This document shows positions 1-8,926 of a stretch of DNA of 64,000 nt, in pieces. The number at the start of each line of letters is the position of its first letter. The first letter of the stretch is position 1. Position numbers and translations under genes: made by a program. Below the pieces are notes generated by a model. That model made no database searches and was not told the origin of the DNA. It saw only the letters and a program-made list of their open reading frames with translations. Origin of the DNA: Cytobacillus purgationiresistens (lineage in GTDB: Bacteria; Bacillota; Bacilli; Bacillales; Cytobacillaceae); NCBI RefSeq assembly GCF_030813235.1, contig NZ_JAUSUB010000001.1, positions 124,001 to 188,000 on the forward strand, given 5' to 3'.

Positions 1-945
1 GCCGAGCTCCTTATCATTTCGCAAGATCGAGACCTAATAGAATTCGACCAGCTCATTTTAGACCGAACGGCTAATGCTCTGGCTCAATTTTTTATTAGAG
101 AATTATTTGTAGAAGAAAAGCGAAGAGTGGAAGAAACAGAGTGGGTCAATTGCTGGCTTGATGGTGAAGAAACTAAAGCCTCGATTATGGAAAATCTTGC
201 TTATTATATGCCCACGGTCAGCCCTAAAGGGGCATTTGTTTGTATTTATCAGCAGGAAGAACAAAAGAAGATTATCAACCTCACCTATTTCAAACTTTAC
301 TTTCGATCTATTTTAGAACAAAGGGGCTTTTCATTTCTGGCAATTGAAAAGCATCATTCAGTGATCTTAATTATTATCAATGAGCGGCAATCAACTGATT
401 GGAAAAAAAGGGTGAACGAAGCCATTTCTAAACTCCTGGAATCTGAGTTAGAAAGAGGCAGAGTCGAATCCAAACCGATGATTGGCGTTGGAAAGTATGT
501 CGAAAATCTAGAAAAGGTATCGGACAGCTATCAAACGGCGATAGAGACAGTGAAAATTAAAAAAAGTATGGCTGATCCTGCAAATAGTTATTTTTATGAT
601 GATCTACATATTTTTCGTGTCATTTCCATATTAAACCGACAGTTAGATTTACAGGAAATAGTCATGGAGTATTTAGAACCCGTCATTTCATATGATTTCA
701 ATCATAATGGTAAATTGATGGATACCTTAAAGGCCTACCTGGCTTGCAATGGTTCAAAGAAAGAAACGGCTCAGAAACTTTTTATCGTCAGGCAGACATT
801 ATATCACCGTCTCGAAAAGTTAGAGCAACTGCTTGGAACTGATTTTATGACCCATGAAAAAAGATTGGCCATAGAATTCATGGTCATGTCCCACGAATTC
901 ATTCTGGCATCAAATCAAGAATTTAGCGGTATAAAGAAAGCATGA
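1..945 (+). CDS. PucR-family transcriptional regulator (5' end outside window)
   Basis: The frame is open from base 1, so the gene starts before the window; about 314 residues are visible and the GTG at 127 is only an internal codon. The C-terminal end carries a helix-turn-helix with the family-typical stretch RQTLYHRLEKLEQLLG, preceded by a central region of the GGDEF-like type seen in PucR/CdaR regulators. PucR proteins usually activate nearby catabolic genes in response to a substrate. It lies directly upstream of, and in the same direction as, a semialdehyde dehydrogenase and an aminotransferase, so it probably controls them; this is inference from position. The N-terminal sensor part is only partly visible. 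Confidence 0.82.
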   Translation, partial: AELLIISQDRDLIEFDQLILDRTANALAQFFIRELFVEEKRRVEETEWVNCWLDGEETKASIMENLAYYMPTVSPKGAFVCIYQQEEQKKIINLTYFKLYFRSILEQRGFSFLAIEKHHSVILIIINERQSTDWKKRVNEAISKLLESELERGRVESKPMIGVGKYVENLEKVSDSYQTAIETVKIKKSMADPANSYFYDDLHIFRVISILNRQLDLQEIVMEYLEPVISYDFNHNGKLMDTLKAYLACNGSKKETAQKLFIVRQTLYHRLEKLEQLLGTDFMTHEKRLAIEFMVMSHEFILASNQEFSGIKKA

Positions 946-1102
946 AATTCGTTCCCAGCGGAGCGGATTTTTTTATTCTCGGACTCGGGTTATTGTGATG
1001 GCGGAACAGGTCATGAGATTCACAAGCTGAGACTTTAAGAATACCTAATCCTCTAAATCAACTAATTGTGAAGAAATATCTGTTTTTCATTTTACATTAT
1101 GT

Positions 1103-1169
1103 CTAATGATAGCTGTATTCATTTAAGAGATAATAATATATAAGATATTTCTGAATAATCTATCATTAG
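1103..1169 (+). promoter_or_regulatory. 10-bp perfect inverted repeat before the dehydrogenase gene
   Basis: CTAATGATAG at 1103-1112 is repeated as its exact complement CTATCATTAG at 1160-1169, just before the ribosome binding site (about 1168-1174) of the next gene. Inner bases ATTC and GAAT extend the symmetry. It could be an operator for the upstream PucR-type regulator or an mRNA hairpin close to the start codon; the sequence alone does not decide. Confidence 0.45.
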
Positions 1170-1183
1170 GGAGGATTTGACGC

Positions 1184-2650
1184 ATGACAATAATAAAAGA
1201 AGATACGGCAGTATTACAAAATTACATTAATGGTGCATGGGTAGATGCTAAAAGCACTGAAACGCTTGAAGTGCCAAACCCAGCAACTGGTGAAACTTTA
1301 GTGAAGGTGCCAATATCCTCTAAAGAAGATGTAGATTTAGCTGTAAAAGCAGCCAAAGAAGCATTTAAAACATGGAAAAATACACCCGTCCCAAAGAGAG
1401 CAAGAATCCTTTATAAATATCATTACTTATTAACGGAAAATCATGAAAAGCTTGCTAAACTGATCGTTGAAGAGAATGGCAAAGCGTATAAAGAAGCTTA
1501 TGGTGAGGTGCAGCGCGGTATCGAATGTGTTGAATTTGCTGCTGGTGCTCCTACATTAATGATGGGTGAAACTTTATCTAATATCGCTGAGGAGATCGAT
1601 TCGCAAATGTTCCGTTATCCTCATGGAGTTGTTGCAGGGATTACCCCATTTAATTTTCCGATGATGGTTGCTTTATGGATGTTCCCGCTCGCTATTGCCT
1701 GTGGTAATACGTTTGTACTGAAACCATCGGAACGTACACCTATCCTGTCTAATGAATTAGTGGAGCTTTTTGCCCAAGCAGGTGCACCAAAAGGCGTTCT
1801 AAATGTCGTTCATGGCGCACATGATGTAGTGAATGGACTGTTGGATCATGAAGATGTAAAGGCTATCTCCTTTGTAGGCTCACAGCCTGTGGCTAAATAT
1901 GTATATGAAAGAGCAGCAGGAAAAGGAAAACGCGTTCAAGCACTTTCTGGCGCTAAAAACCATCATATTGTTATGCCTGATGCTGATCTTGATAAAGCCA
2001 TTGCAAACATTATTAGTTCAACTTTTGGCAGTGCAGGGCAACGCTGTATGGCTTGCAGCGCGGTCGTTGTCGTCGGAGATGGTGAAAAGTTTGTTCAGCG
2101 GCTTAAGCAGAAAGCAGATGAGCTGATTATTGGCAATGGCATGAACGATGAAGTATTGCTTACACCTGTCATAAGAGATTCTCACCGTCAAAAAGTGTTG
2201 GGATACATCGACAAGGGGATTGACGAAGGAGCGACATTATTGCGTGATGGCCGTAAGGAAATGGGCGAAATGGATCGGGGAACATTCTTAGGTCCAACAA
2301 TCTTCGACCATGTCAAACCAGATATGACTATTGCGAAGGATGAAATCTTTGCTCCTGTATTAAGCCTGCTCCGTGCTGAGAATTTAGATGAAGGGCTAGA
2401 ATATATTCGTCAATCGCGGTATGGAAATGGAGCAACCATATATACGAAGGATGCAAGAGCTGTAAGGCAGTTTAGAGAAGAGGCCGATGCAGGTATGCTT
2501 GGTATTAACATTGGCGTCCCCGCCACAATGGCATTCTTCCCATTCTCAGGCTGGAAAGATTCATTCTATGGCGATCTTCATGTAAACGGAAAAGATGGCG
2601 TCAACTTCTATACTCGTAAGAAAATGATCACATCCAGATTTGATTATTAA
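1184..2650 (+). CDS. mmsA: CoA-acylating methylmalonate/malonate semialdehyde dehydrogenase
   Basis: This 488-residue protein is full length for the MmsA/IolA family, which oxidises methylmalonate or malonate semialdehyde with NAD and CoA to propionyl-CoA or acetyl-CoA plus CO2. The catalytic cysteine lies in AGQRCMA (Cys288), and the segment [17 protein letters not shown] is typical of the acylating subfamily. ATG 1184 has a GGGAGGA binding site eight bases upstream. The gene is followed by a class III aminotransferase, so the likely job is breakdown of malonate semialdehyde made from beta-alanine. In Bacillus subtilis the relative IolA works in inositol breakdown, but no inositol genes are present here. 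Confidence 0.9.
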   Translation: MTIIKEDTAVLQNYINGAWVDAKSTETLEVPNPATGETLVKVPISSKEDVDLAVKAAKEAFKTWKNTPVPKRARILYKYHYLLTENHEKLAKLIVEENGKAYKEAYGEVQRGIECVEFAAGAPTLMMGETLSNIAEEIDSQMFRYPHGVVAGITPFNFPMMVALWMFPLAIACGNTFVLKPSERTPILSNELVELFAQAGAPKGVLNVVHGAHDVVNGLLDHEDVKAISFVGSQPVAKYVYERAAGKGKRVQALSGAKNHHIVMPDADLDKAIANIISSTFGSAGQRCMACSAVVVVGDGEKFVQRLKQKADELIIGNGMNDEVLLTPVIRDSHRQKVLGYIDKGIDEGATLLRDGRKEMGEMDRGTFLGPTIFDHVKPDMTIAKDEIFAPVLSLLRAENLDEGLEYIRQSRYGNGATIYTKDARAVRQFREEADAGMLGINIGVPATMAFFPFSGWKDSFYGDLHVNGKDGVNFYTRKKMITSRFDY

Positions 2651-2678
2651 GTTGTCCAGCTATGGAGGAGCCGTCCTC

Positions 2679-2717
2679 GAGGCCATAAGTCATAACCGAA
2701 TGACTTCAAGTGGCCTT
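2679..2717 (+). other. Imperfect hairpin between dehydrogenase and aminotransferase genes
   Basis: GAGGCCA with AAGTCAT on the left can pair with ATGACTT and TGGCCTT on the right, with a small internal loop. There is no U-tract after it, so it is not a standard terminator. It may affect stability or processing of the two-gene mRNA; this is speculative. Confidence 0.3.
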
Positions 2718-2743
2718 CTCATTAAAAAATAGGAGGGAAGCAA

Positions 2744-4096
2744 ATGGCAAATGTAAAACAAGGTGCAGATTGGCTGACGAAGGATAAGGATTTTTTATGG
2801 CACTCTATGAAACCCTATAGCCCAGACGCCACTTTAATTGCTGAAAAGGCAGAAGGAGCATGGATTACAGACCATACTGGCAAAAGATATCTTGATGCAA
2901 TGGCAGGTTTGTGGTGTGTGAATGTGGGCTATGGCAGGACTGAGCTTGCCGAAGCCGCGTATAAACAATTAAAGGAAATGGCATATTTTCCACTTTCACA
3001 AAGTCACACACCGGCCATTCAGCTTGCTGAAAAATTGAATGAAATGCTTGGAAATGAATATGTGATTTTCTTCTCGAATAGTGGTTCCGAGGCAAATGAA
3101 ACAGCCTTTAAGATCGCGAGACAATATCATCAGCAAAAAGGGGATCATGGCAGATTTAAATTTATTTCACGATATAGAGGTTATCATGGAAATACGATAG
3201 GCACCTTGGCAGCTACAGGGCAAGCTCAGCGTAAATATAAATATGAACCGCTGGCACCGGGCTTCATTCACGTAGCTCCACCGGATGTATACCGTAATCC
3301 TGAAGCAGATGATACAAAACCAACTGAGCTTTCTTCCGTAAAGGAAATTGACCGCGTCATGACTTGGGAATTAAGCGAAACGATTGCAGGGGTCATTATG
3401 GAACCAATCATTACTGGCGGCGGAATTTTGATGCCTCCTGATGGTTACATGGCTGGTGTAAAGGAAGTATGTGAAAAGCATGGAGCCTTGCTTATTTCGG
3501 ATGAAGTAATTAACGGGTTTGGTCGGACAGGTGAACCATTCGGCTTTATGAACTATGGAGTGAAGCCAGATATTATCACGATGGCTAAGGGGATAACAAG
3601 TGCATACCTGCCATTATCTGCTACGGCTGTAAAGAAGGAAATCTATGAAGCTTTTAAAGGCACTGAAGAGTACGACTATTTCAGGCATGTTAATACATTT
3701 GGCGGAAACCCCGCTGCATGTGCCTTAGCTCTGAAAAATCTTGAAATCCTGGAAAATGAGGAGCTTTATCTACGCTCAAAAACTTTAGGAGAGCAGTTTA
3801 AGCAGAGCTTATTTGCCAACCTAAAAGACCATCCAAATGTGGGTGATGTGAGAGGTAAAGGTCTCCTGATCGGGATAGAGCTTGTAAAAGATAAAGAAAC
3901 GAAAGAGCCTCTTGAGGTTGACTATCTGAACAAAATTATTGCAGGATGCAAACAAAAAGGGATCATCATCGGTAAAAATGGTGCCACAGTTGCAGGCTAC
4001 AATAATGTCATTACTCTAGCTCCGCCACTGAGTATTAAAGAAGAAGACATCCAATTCATTATTGAAACATTAACTGAAGAGATAAAGGCAATATAG
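2744..4096 (+). CDS. Class III aminotransferase, probably beta-alanine/omega-amino acid:pyruvate
   Basis: This 450-residue protein belongs to the PLP-dependent class III aminotransferases. The PLP region is visible as ISDEVINGFGRTG, with the Schiff-base lysine in MAKG at Lys282. It starts at ATG 2744 after AGGAGGG. The gene follows the semialdehyde dehydrogenase by 93 bases and ends in a strong terminator, so the two form an operon: the aminotransferase would turn an omega-amino acid such as beta-alanine into a semialdehyde for the dehydrogenase. Substrate is inferred from the pairing; taurine, GABA or other amines cannot be excluded. Confidence 0.85.
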   Translation: MANVKQGADWLTKDKDFLWHSMKPYSPDATLIAEKAEGAWITDHTGKRYLDAMAGLWCVNVGYGRTELAEAAYKQLKEMAYFPLSQSHTPAIQLAEKLNEMLGNEYVIFFSNSGSEANETAFKIARQYHQQKGDHGRFKFISRYRGYHGNTIGTLAATGQAQRKYKYEPLAPGFIHVAPPDVYRNPEADDTKPTELSSVKEIDRVMTWELSETIAGVIMEPIITGGGILMPPDGYMAGVKEVCEKHGALLISDEVINGFGRTGEPFGFMNYGVKPDIITMAKGITSAYLPLSATAVKKEIYEAFKGTEEYDYFRHVNTFGGNPAACALALKNLEILENEELYLRSKTLGEQFKQSLFANLKDHPNVGDVRGKGLLIGIELVKDKETKEPLEVDYLNKIIAGCKQKGIIIGKNGATVAGYNNVITLAPPLSIKEEDIQFIIETLTEEIKAI

Positions 4097-4100
4097 AAAA

Positions 4101-4141
4101 AAACACTCGTAATCTTTAATTTGAAGATTGCGAGTGTTTTA
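4101..4141 (+). terminator. Rho-independent terminator after aminotransferase
   Basis: AACACTCGTAATCTT (4102-4116) pairs with GAAGATTGCGAGTGTT (4123-4138) with one G-U pair, followed by TTTT. It ends the dehydrogenase-aminotransferase operon. Confidence 0.88.
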
Positions 4142-4279
4142 TATCTATTTAGAATGAAATATATCAAAGCCTCATTAGAGTGTGAAAAATCTAAATTTTT
4201 TTGAACAAATGCATTGTCCTTCATCATTTATGCTATCATCTGATAATATATTTATAGAAAGATAAAGGAGACGATACCT

Positions 4280-4564
4280 TTGATACAATCAATTAAATTA
4301 AACGACCATATAATCGACGTTGAAAATTATGAAGAGGAGACAATAAATGGCCTCACCCAAGTGTCGGTTGATTTTAAAGTAAACAGTGAAAATTATCATG
4401 ATATAGCGGTTTTACTATATGAAGGTACGTTTGATGTGATCGTTCCTGAAAAAGAAAAGCACTTTAGAGGTACGATCACACAATACTATACATCTGTCAC
4501 CAATTTGTATAAAGAAGGAGAAATAGGAGATTATCATGTAAGGCTGTTAGAAATAGCAGAGTAA
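4280..4564 (+). CDS. DUF3219 family protein (YkvR-like)
   Basis: A 94-residue soluble protein that I recognise as DUF3219, the family of B. subtilis YkvR, from the core YHDIAVLLYEGTF, VPE, FRG and TNLY motifs. It starts with TTG at 4280, eight bases after AAGGAGA. No signal peptide, membrane segment or catalytic motif is visible. The gene stands alone between two terminators. The family has no established function, and none is proposed. Confidence 0.8.
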   Translation: MIQSIKLNDHIIDVENYEEETINGLTQVSVDFKVNSENYHDIAVLLYEGTFDVIVPEKEKHFRGTITQYYTSVTNLYKEGEIGDYHVRLLEIAE

Positions 4565-4574
4565 GAATATGAGA

Positions 4575-4605
4575 AAAAGAGAGAATCCACTGGGTTCTCT
4601 CTTTT
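4575..4605 (+). terminator. Terminator after DUF3219 gene
   Basis: AAAAGAGAGAATCC pairs with GGTTCTCTCTTTT across a short loop and ends in a T-run. Confidence 0.85.
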
Positions 4606-4689
4606 AGTTGATGAGTTTAATGGATCGGCCAATATGAGAAAAAAATTTATAGAAAGGTCATTTGGCTATCAAGGGGACTAAAACGGAAA

Positions 4690-5800
4690 TTTAAGCCCTT
4701 TAAAGCGCAAAATGAAGAAGAGAGAGTGATAAGCTGAGAATCCAATCCTTTCGAAGCGCAAAATCAAGAAAAGAGAGAAATAAGCTGAGAATCGAATCCT
4801 TTCAAAGCGCAAAATGAAGAAGTAAGGATAAAAAGCTGAGAATCCAATCCTTTTCAAAGCTCAAAATCAAGAAGAGAGAGAAATAAGCTGAGAATCTAAT
4901 CCTTTCAAAGCGCAAAATCAAGAAAAGAGAGAAATAAGCTGAGAATCCAAACTTTCAAAGCGCAAAATCAAGAAAAGAGAGAAATAAGCTGAGAATCCAA
5001 TCCTTTCGAACCTCAAAATGAAGAAGTAAGGATAAAAAGCTGAGAATCCAAGCTTTTCGAAGCTCAAAATGAAGAAGTAAGGATAAAAAGCTGAGAATCC
5101 AAGCTTTTCAAAGCTCAAAATCAAGAAATAAGAGAAATAAGCTGAGAATCCAAACCTTTCAAAGCGCAAAATCAAGAAATAAGAGTAATAAGCTGAGAAT
5201 CCAAACCTTTCAAAGCGCAAAATCAAGGAAAGAGAGAAATAAGCAGAGAATCCAATCCTTTCGAAGCTCAAAATGAAGAAGTAAGGATAAAAAGCTGAGA
5301 ATCCAAGTTTTTCAAAGCGCAAAATCAAGAAAAGAGAGAAATAAGCAGAGAATCCAATCCTTTCGAAGCTCAAAATGAAGAAGTAAGGATAAAAAGCTGA
5401 GAATCCAAGTTTTTCAAAGCGCAAAATCAAGAAAAGAGAGAAATAAGCAGAGAATCCAATCCTTTCGAAGCGCAAAATCAAGAAATAAGAGTAATAAGCA
5501 GAGAATCCAAGCTTTTCAAAGCTCAAAATGAAGAAGTAAGGATAATAAGCAGAGAATCCAATCCTTTCAAAGCGCAAAATGAAGAAAAGAGAGAAATAAG
5601 CAGAGAATCCAATCTTTTCGAAGCTCAAAATGAAGAAGTAAGGATAATAAGCTGAGAATCCAATCCTTTCAAAGCGCAAAATGAAGAAGTAAGAGTAATA
5701 AGCAGAGAATCCAATCCTTTCAAAGTATAAAATCAAGAAGCACAGGGTAATAAGCTGAGAATCAATTACCTTCAAAGCGCTAAATCAAGATGAAGGTCAA
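4690..5800. repeat. Tandem array of about 22 copies of a 51-bp unit (family A)
   Basis: The motif AAGC(T/A)GAGAATC recurs 22 times between 4731 and 5752. Eighteen of the 21 steps are exactly 51 bases; the others are 50, 52 and 52. Each unit has a variable AATCC-TTTC(A/G)AAGC part and a purine-rich part such as GAAGAAGTAAGGATAA or AAGAAAAGAGAGAAATAA. Some units contain ATCCTT and AAGGAT arms able to pair. The last unit grades into GATGAAGGTCAATTAAACCC, which also occurs in the repeat region near 48.87 kb. Because 51 is a multiple of three, the minus strand stays open as a 17-residue repeat, but it has only a TTG start with no ribosome binding site, so I do not call a gene. Confidence 0.92.
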
Positions 5801-5983
5801 TTAAACCCAAAATAAATACTAAAAACACTTAAAACGAAAAAAGCAGCTCAAAAACCCCTGTCCCTATCAAAATATCATCATTTAATCCCCGGATCCCCCT
5901 AACAATGCACAAAAAAAGCGGTATAATAGGTAATGCAGAAAAGGAATATCCAGGAGAATAATAGAATAAAGGAGTGATGCGCT

Positions 5984-6955
5984 GTGCTGGCTAAATTAAA
6001 CAGTCAGTTAGAAAGAAAAATGCCATTTATCACTCCAACAAGTGTTGTAATGGGTGTACTTTTAGCAGGATATTTAGAGAATTTGGCTTTTCTCATTCCA
6101 TGGATTTTTGCTTTTATGACATTCTCTGGAAGCTTGAAAGCTAACTTTTCCTCGATGAAGAAAGCAATGACACATCCTCTTCCTCTCTTCATTGTTTTAT
6201 TTGTATTACACATCATCATGCCATTGTGGGCATGGGGAGTAGGGCATATCACATTCAGTGGAGATACCTATACAATCACAGGGTTAATCTTAATGATGGC
6301 TATTCCTACAGGGATATCCAGTTTAATATGGGTTTCCATATATAAAGGTAGCATACCTTTGACATTAACGATTATATTAATTGATACATTACTCTCACCA
6401 ATCATTGTTCCTCTTACCTTAACGCTCTTGGTTGGAGCGCAAGTTGAAATGGATGTATGGAGCATGATTCAAGGATTAGTTTTCATGATTGTGATCCCGT
6501 CATTACTTGCTATGCTATTAAATCAATTTACGAAAGAGAAGGTCTCTGCGGGATTAAGTGCAAGACTTGCCCCATTTTCAAAAATTGGAATGGCGATTGT
6601 CGTGATGATTAATAGTGCAGTGGTTGCACCTTACCTAAAAGTAATTGACTTAAAGCTGATTGCTATCATTGTTACTGTGTTTTTTGTAGCTTTTACCGGC
6701 TATTTATTTGCTTTCATGATTGGCAGATACTTGATGGGAGATGACAGGGAAGCCATTATAGCTATCACATTTAATGGTGGTATGCGTAATATTAGTGCAG
6801 GATCAGTTTTGGCAATTTCTTATTTCCCACCGCTTGTAGCTTTGCCTGTTGTGATTGGGGTGCTCTTCCAACAAATTCTCGCCGCAATTTTTGGCGTCAT
6901 CATTGAACGTTACTTTAATAAAAAGCATGTAGTAGTAAACGAACGGGCAGTGTAA
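5984..6955 (+). CDS. Bile acid:sodium symporter-family (BASS) transporter
   Basis: A 323-residue integral membrane protein with about nine or ten hydrophobic helices, matching the BASS family and resembling B. subtilis YocS. Conserved parts include the N-terminal PTSVVMGVLLAGYLEN region, IPTGISSLIW, and the late GGMRNISAGSVLA segment that corresponds to the sodium-binding cross-over region of the family. It starts with GTG 5984 after AAAGGAGTGA. Members carry organic anions such as bile acids, pyruvate or ketopantoate with sodium; the substrate here is unknown. A small membrane protein gene follows 25 bases downstream and may be co-transcribed. Confidence 0.83.
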   Translation: MLAKLNSQLERKMPFITPTSVVMGVLLAGYLENLAFLIPWIFAFMTFSGSLKANFSSMKKAMTHPLPLFIVLFVLHIIMPLWAWGVGHITFSGDTYTITGLILMMAIPTGISSLIWVSIYKGSIPLTLTIILIDTLLSPIIVPLTLTLLVGAQVEMDVWSMIQGLVFMIVIPSLLAMLLNQFTKEKVSAGLSARLAPFSKIGMAIVVMINSAVVAPYLKVIDLKLIAIIVTVFFVAFTGYLFAFMIGRYLMGDDREAIIAITFNGGMRNISAGSVLAISYFPPLVALPVVIGVLFQQILAAIFGVIIERYFNKKHVVVNERAV

Positions 6956-6980
6956 ATACCGATTGTAAGGGGTGTAGGTA

Positions 6981-7166
6981 ATGGGTTTTGATTTATTTAT
7001 GGCTATCGTTTTTATTGTTGGATTTAGTTTGACTTATTATGGTTATATCAATAGAAATGAGCATAAACTGAAGGAAAAGGAAATTGAGCTGGAAATTAAA
7101 AAGGTGGAACTAGAGATGAAAAGGATAGACGCTGGTTTACCGCCTGTGGTGAAAGAAGAAAATTAA
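6981..7166 (+). CDS. Small membrane protein with charged C-terminal helix
   Basis: A 61-residue protein with one N-terminal transmembrane segment (about residues 3-23) followed by a lysine/glutamate-rich helix likely to form a coiled coil. ATG 6981 follows AAGGGGTG. It lies 25 bases after the BASS transporter and shares its terminator, so it may be an accessory subunit, but I recognise no family and propose no function. Confidence 0.65.
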   Translation: MGFDLFMAIVFIVGFSLTYYGYINRNEHKLKEKEIELEIKKVELEMKRIDAGLPPVVKEEN

Positions 7167-7167
7167 A

Positions 7168-7206
7168 ACAAAAAGCCAATCAGTCTAGCTGATTGGCTTT
7201 TGTTTT
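7168..7206. terminator. Bidirectional terminator
   Basis: AAAAGCCAATCAG pairs with CTGATTGGCTTTT; A-run and T-run on either side let it serve both the small membrane protein gene and the convergent MFS gene. Confidence 0.88.
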
Positions 7207-8380
7207 AGCTTTTTCTAATTAACATCCCGATATATATAAATACCGAAAAGAGCACTGAAATGGCTGATACAACGTATATCGAGCTATAGCCAAACATAAA
7301 AGCGATTTGACCAAAAAGGATCGAGCCAATCCCAATCCCAAGATCGAAGAATGAAAAGTAAGTGGCATTAGCCATTCCTCGCCGATGGATAGGCGCTTCC
7401 TTAACCGACCAGGCCTGTAAAGCTGGCTGGATCGTCCCAAATCCTAAGCCATAGAATATGGCTGCAGTATAGAGAATCAGATTATTTGGTAACCAAGCTA
7501 AGAAGGACATGGCGATCATAATCATGATAGTGCCTGGAATAAAGACCGCTTGATGTCCTCTTCTATCATATATTCTTCCCGCAAATGTCCGGCTAATCAA
7601 AAGAGCGAGGGCATACAACAAGAAATACCATTCAATTCCATCTAATCCCTTTTGAAGAGCGTAAATAGGTAAGAAAGTAGCTATTCCTCCAAATGTCACT
7701 GTGATGAAAAAAATGAGTATAGAAGGTGGTACTGCTGATTTTTCATAAATATCCCATTTTTTGTGTGGCGTTGTAACCGGTTCAACTTTTTTAAATCTGA
7801 TAAAGGATGAAAGAGTGAAGGCAGCTACTCCTAATATCGCACAAATTAAAAATATATGCGTAAATGAAATCTTTCCAACGAGGGCAAGACCCAGTGTTGG
7901 ACCCAATGCAAGGGCGAGGTTACCTGATAGTCCATAATAGCCCATTCCTTCTCCACGTCTTTTTGGAGGGATTAAATCTGTTGCAATCGTACCTGAAGCA
8001 GTTGTCGATAATCCCCATCCAACGCCTTGGATAATTCTAAGCAAGAATAAAAACGCAATACTATGTATGAGTCCGATAAAACCGATAGAAAACACAAAAA
8101 TTCCTAATCCAGTTAAAAAAATAAAACGTCTTCCTTTTGATTCTAATGCGTGACCAGCATATGGACGCATTAATAAGGAAGAGAACGTGAAAATACCTAC
8201 AACCAAACCGATTAATTGATCATTTCCACCGAGTTCTTCAACAAACAGCGGAAGGGTTGGCAGTGTCATTTGGAACCCTAAGAATATAAAGAAATTGGCC
8301 GAGCATATTAAAATAAAATCCCGAGTCCAGATTCTGTCTGGTTGCACCGTTCCTTTTATCTTCTCTGATGGGTGATCCAT
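7205..8380 (-). CDS. MFS transporter (YwoG-like)
   Basis: A 391-residue major facilitator protein with about 12 transmembrane helices. The family signature between helices 2 and 3 is visible as GHALESKGRR, and helix 5 carries GYYGLSGNLALALGPTLG, which resembles motif C of drug exporters. It starts with ATG after AGGAGGTGATACT. It resembles B. subtilis YwoG-type transporters of unknown substrate. The gene is single, between a bidirectional terminator and a divergent IDEAL-domain gene. Export of a small molecule is likely from motif C but unproven. Confidence 0.85.
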   Translation of the reverse strand: MDHPSEKIKGTVQPDRIWTRDFILICSANFFIFLGFQMTLPTLPLFVEELGGNDQLIGLVVGIFTFSSLLMRPYAGHALESKGRRFIFLTGLGIFVFSIGFIGLIHSIAFLFLLRIIQGVGWGLSTTASGTIATDLIPPKRRGEGMGYYGLSGNLALALGPTLGLALVGKISFTHIFLICAILGVAAFTLSSFIRFKKVEPVTTPHKKWDIYEKSAVPPSILIFFITVTFGGIATFLPIYALQKGLDGIEWYFLLYALALLISRTFAGRIYDRRGHQAVFIPGTIMIMIAMSFLAWLPNNLILYTAAIFYGLGFGTIQPALQAWSVKEAPIHRRGMANATYFSFFDLGIGIGSILFGQIAFMFGYSSIYVVSAISVLFSVFIYIGMLIRKS

Positions 8381-8572
8381 AGTATCACCTCCTAAGCATG
8401 GTGTAATCTATTCATTTATTTTGATTCCCTAAATATTAATTATAGATGACAATCCTACATTTGGAAAGAGAAGAAAATGGATATAAACATTTTATGTTTA
8501 ATAGGCTGGAAAATGTGGAAAGAAATAAGTAAGTATTAAAATAGGTCTCAAATCATAATTTTAATTTACGGT

Positions 8573-8601
8573 TTGAATTATCAGATAGCTTTTGTTATAA
8601 T
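8573..8601 (+). promoter_or_regulatory. Sigma-A-type promoter for the IDEAL-domain gene
   Basis: TTGAAT (8573-8578) and TATAAT (8596-8601) are separated by 17 bases, about 30 bases before the gene start at 8631. Confidence 0.7.
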
Positions 8602-8630
8602 AGAAAAAAGGTCAAGGGGTTGATTTCAAA

Positions 8631-8825
8631 ATGGAAAAGTATACGCTTAACTCAACAATCCAATCCGATGAGAATCAAATGTCACTCGTAGCGGAACAAG
8701 TGTTAAATGAAGCCTTGCTTGCATTCAGAAAAGAAAAGCTCCGACAAGAAATTGATAAGACCCTTCAAGAACGTAATAAAGAAAGATTTATGCAATTAAC
8801 TAAAGAATTAAATAGCTTGTCATAA
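8631..8825 (+). CDS. Small IDEAL-domain protein
   Basis: A 64-residue, highly charged, mostly helical protein. Residues about 20-62 match the IDEAL domain (found at the end of YpiB and in small Bacillus proteins): an AEQVLNEALLAFRKEKL segment followed by an EIDKTL.ERNKERFMQLTKEL pattern. The domain is thought to mediate regulation or protein contacts but is poorly characterised. The gene has its own promoter and terminator and so is expressed alone. No partner is evident from the neighbours. Confidence 0.8.
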   Translation: MEKYTLNSTIQSDENQMSLVAEQVLNEALLAFRKEKLRQEIDKTLQERNKERFMQLTKELNSLS

Positions 8826-8833
8826 ACTATATG

Positions 8834-8872
8834 AAAAGGACAGTCTTCCTTGAATAGGGAGGCTGTCCTTTT
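8834..8872 (+). terminator. Terminator after IDEAL-domain gene
   Basis: AAAAGGACAGTCTTCC pairs with GGGAGGCTGTCCTTTT across a seven-base loop. Confidence 0.88.
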
Positions 8873-8926
8873 GCGTTTATAAATAGATGGTAAACTTGGT
8901 AAAAAAAGCAACAGGAGGGGTAGGGA

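Noticed and set aside
4918..5775. 285-residue minus-strand ORF made of 17-residue hydrophobic repeats
   Set aside because: It exists because the repeat unit is 51 bases, a multiple of three; it has a TTG start without a ribosome binding site and no non-repeat domain.
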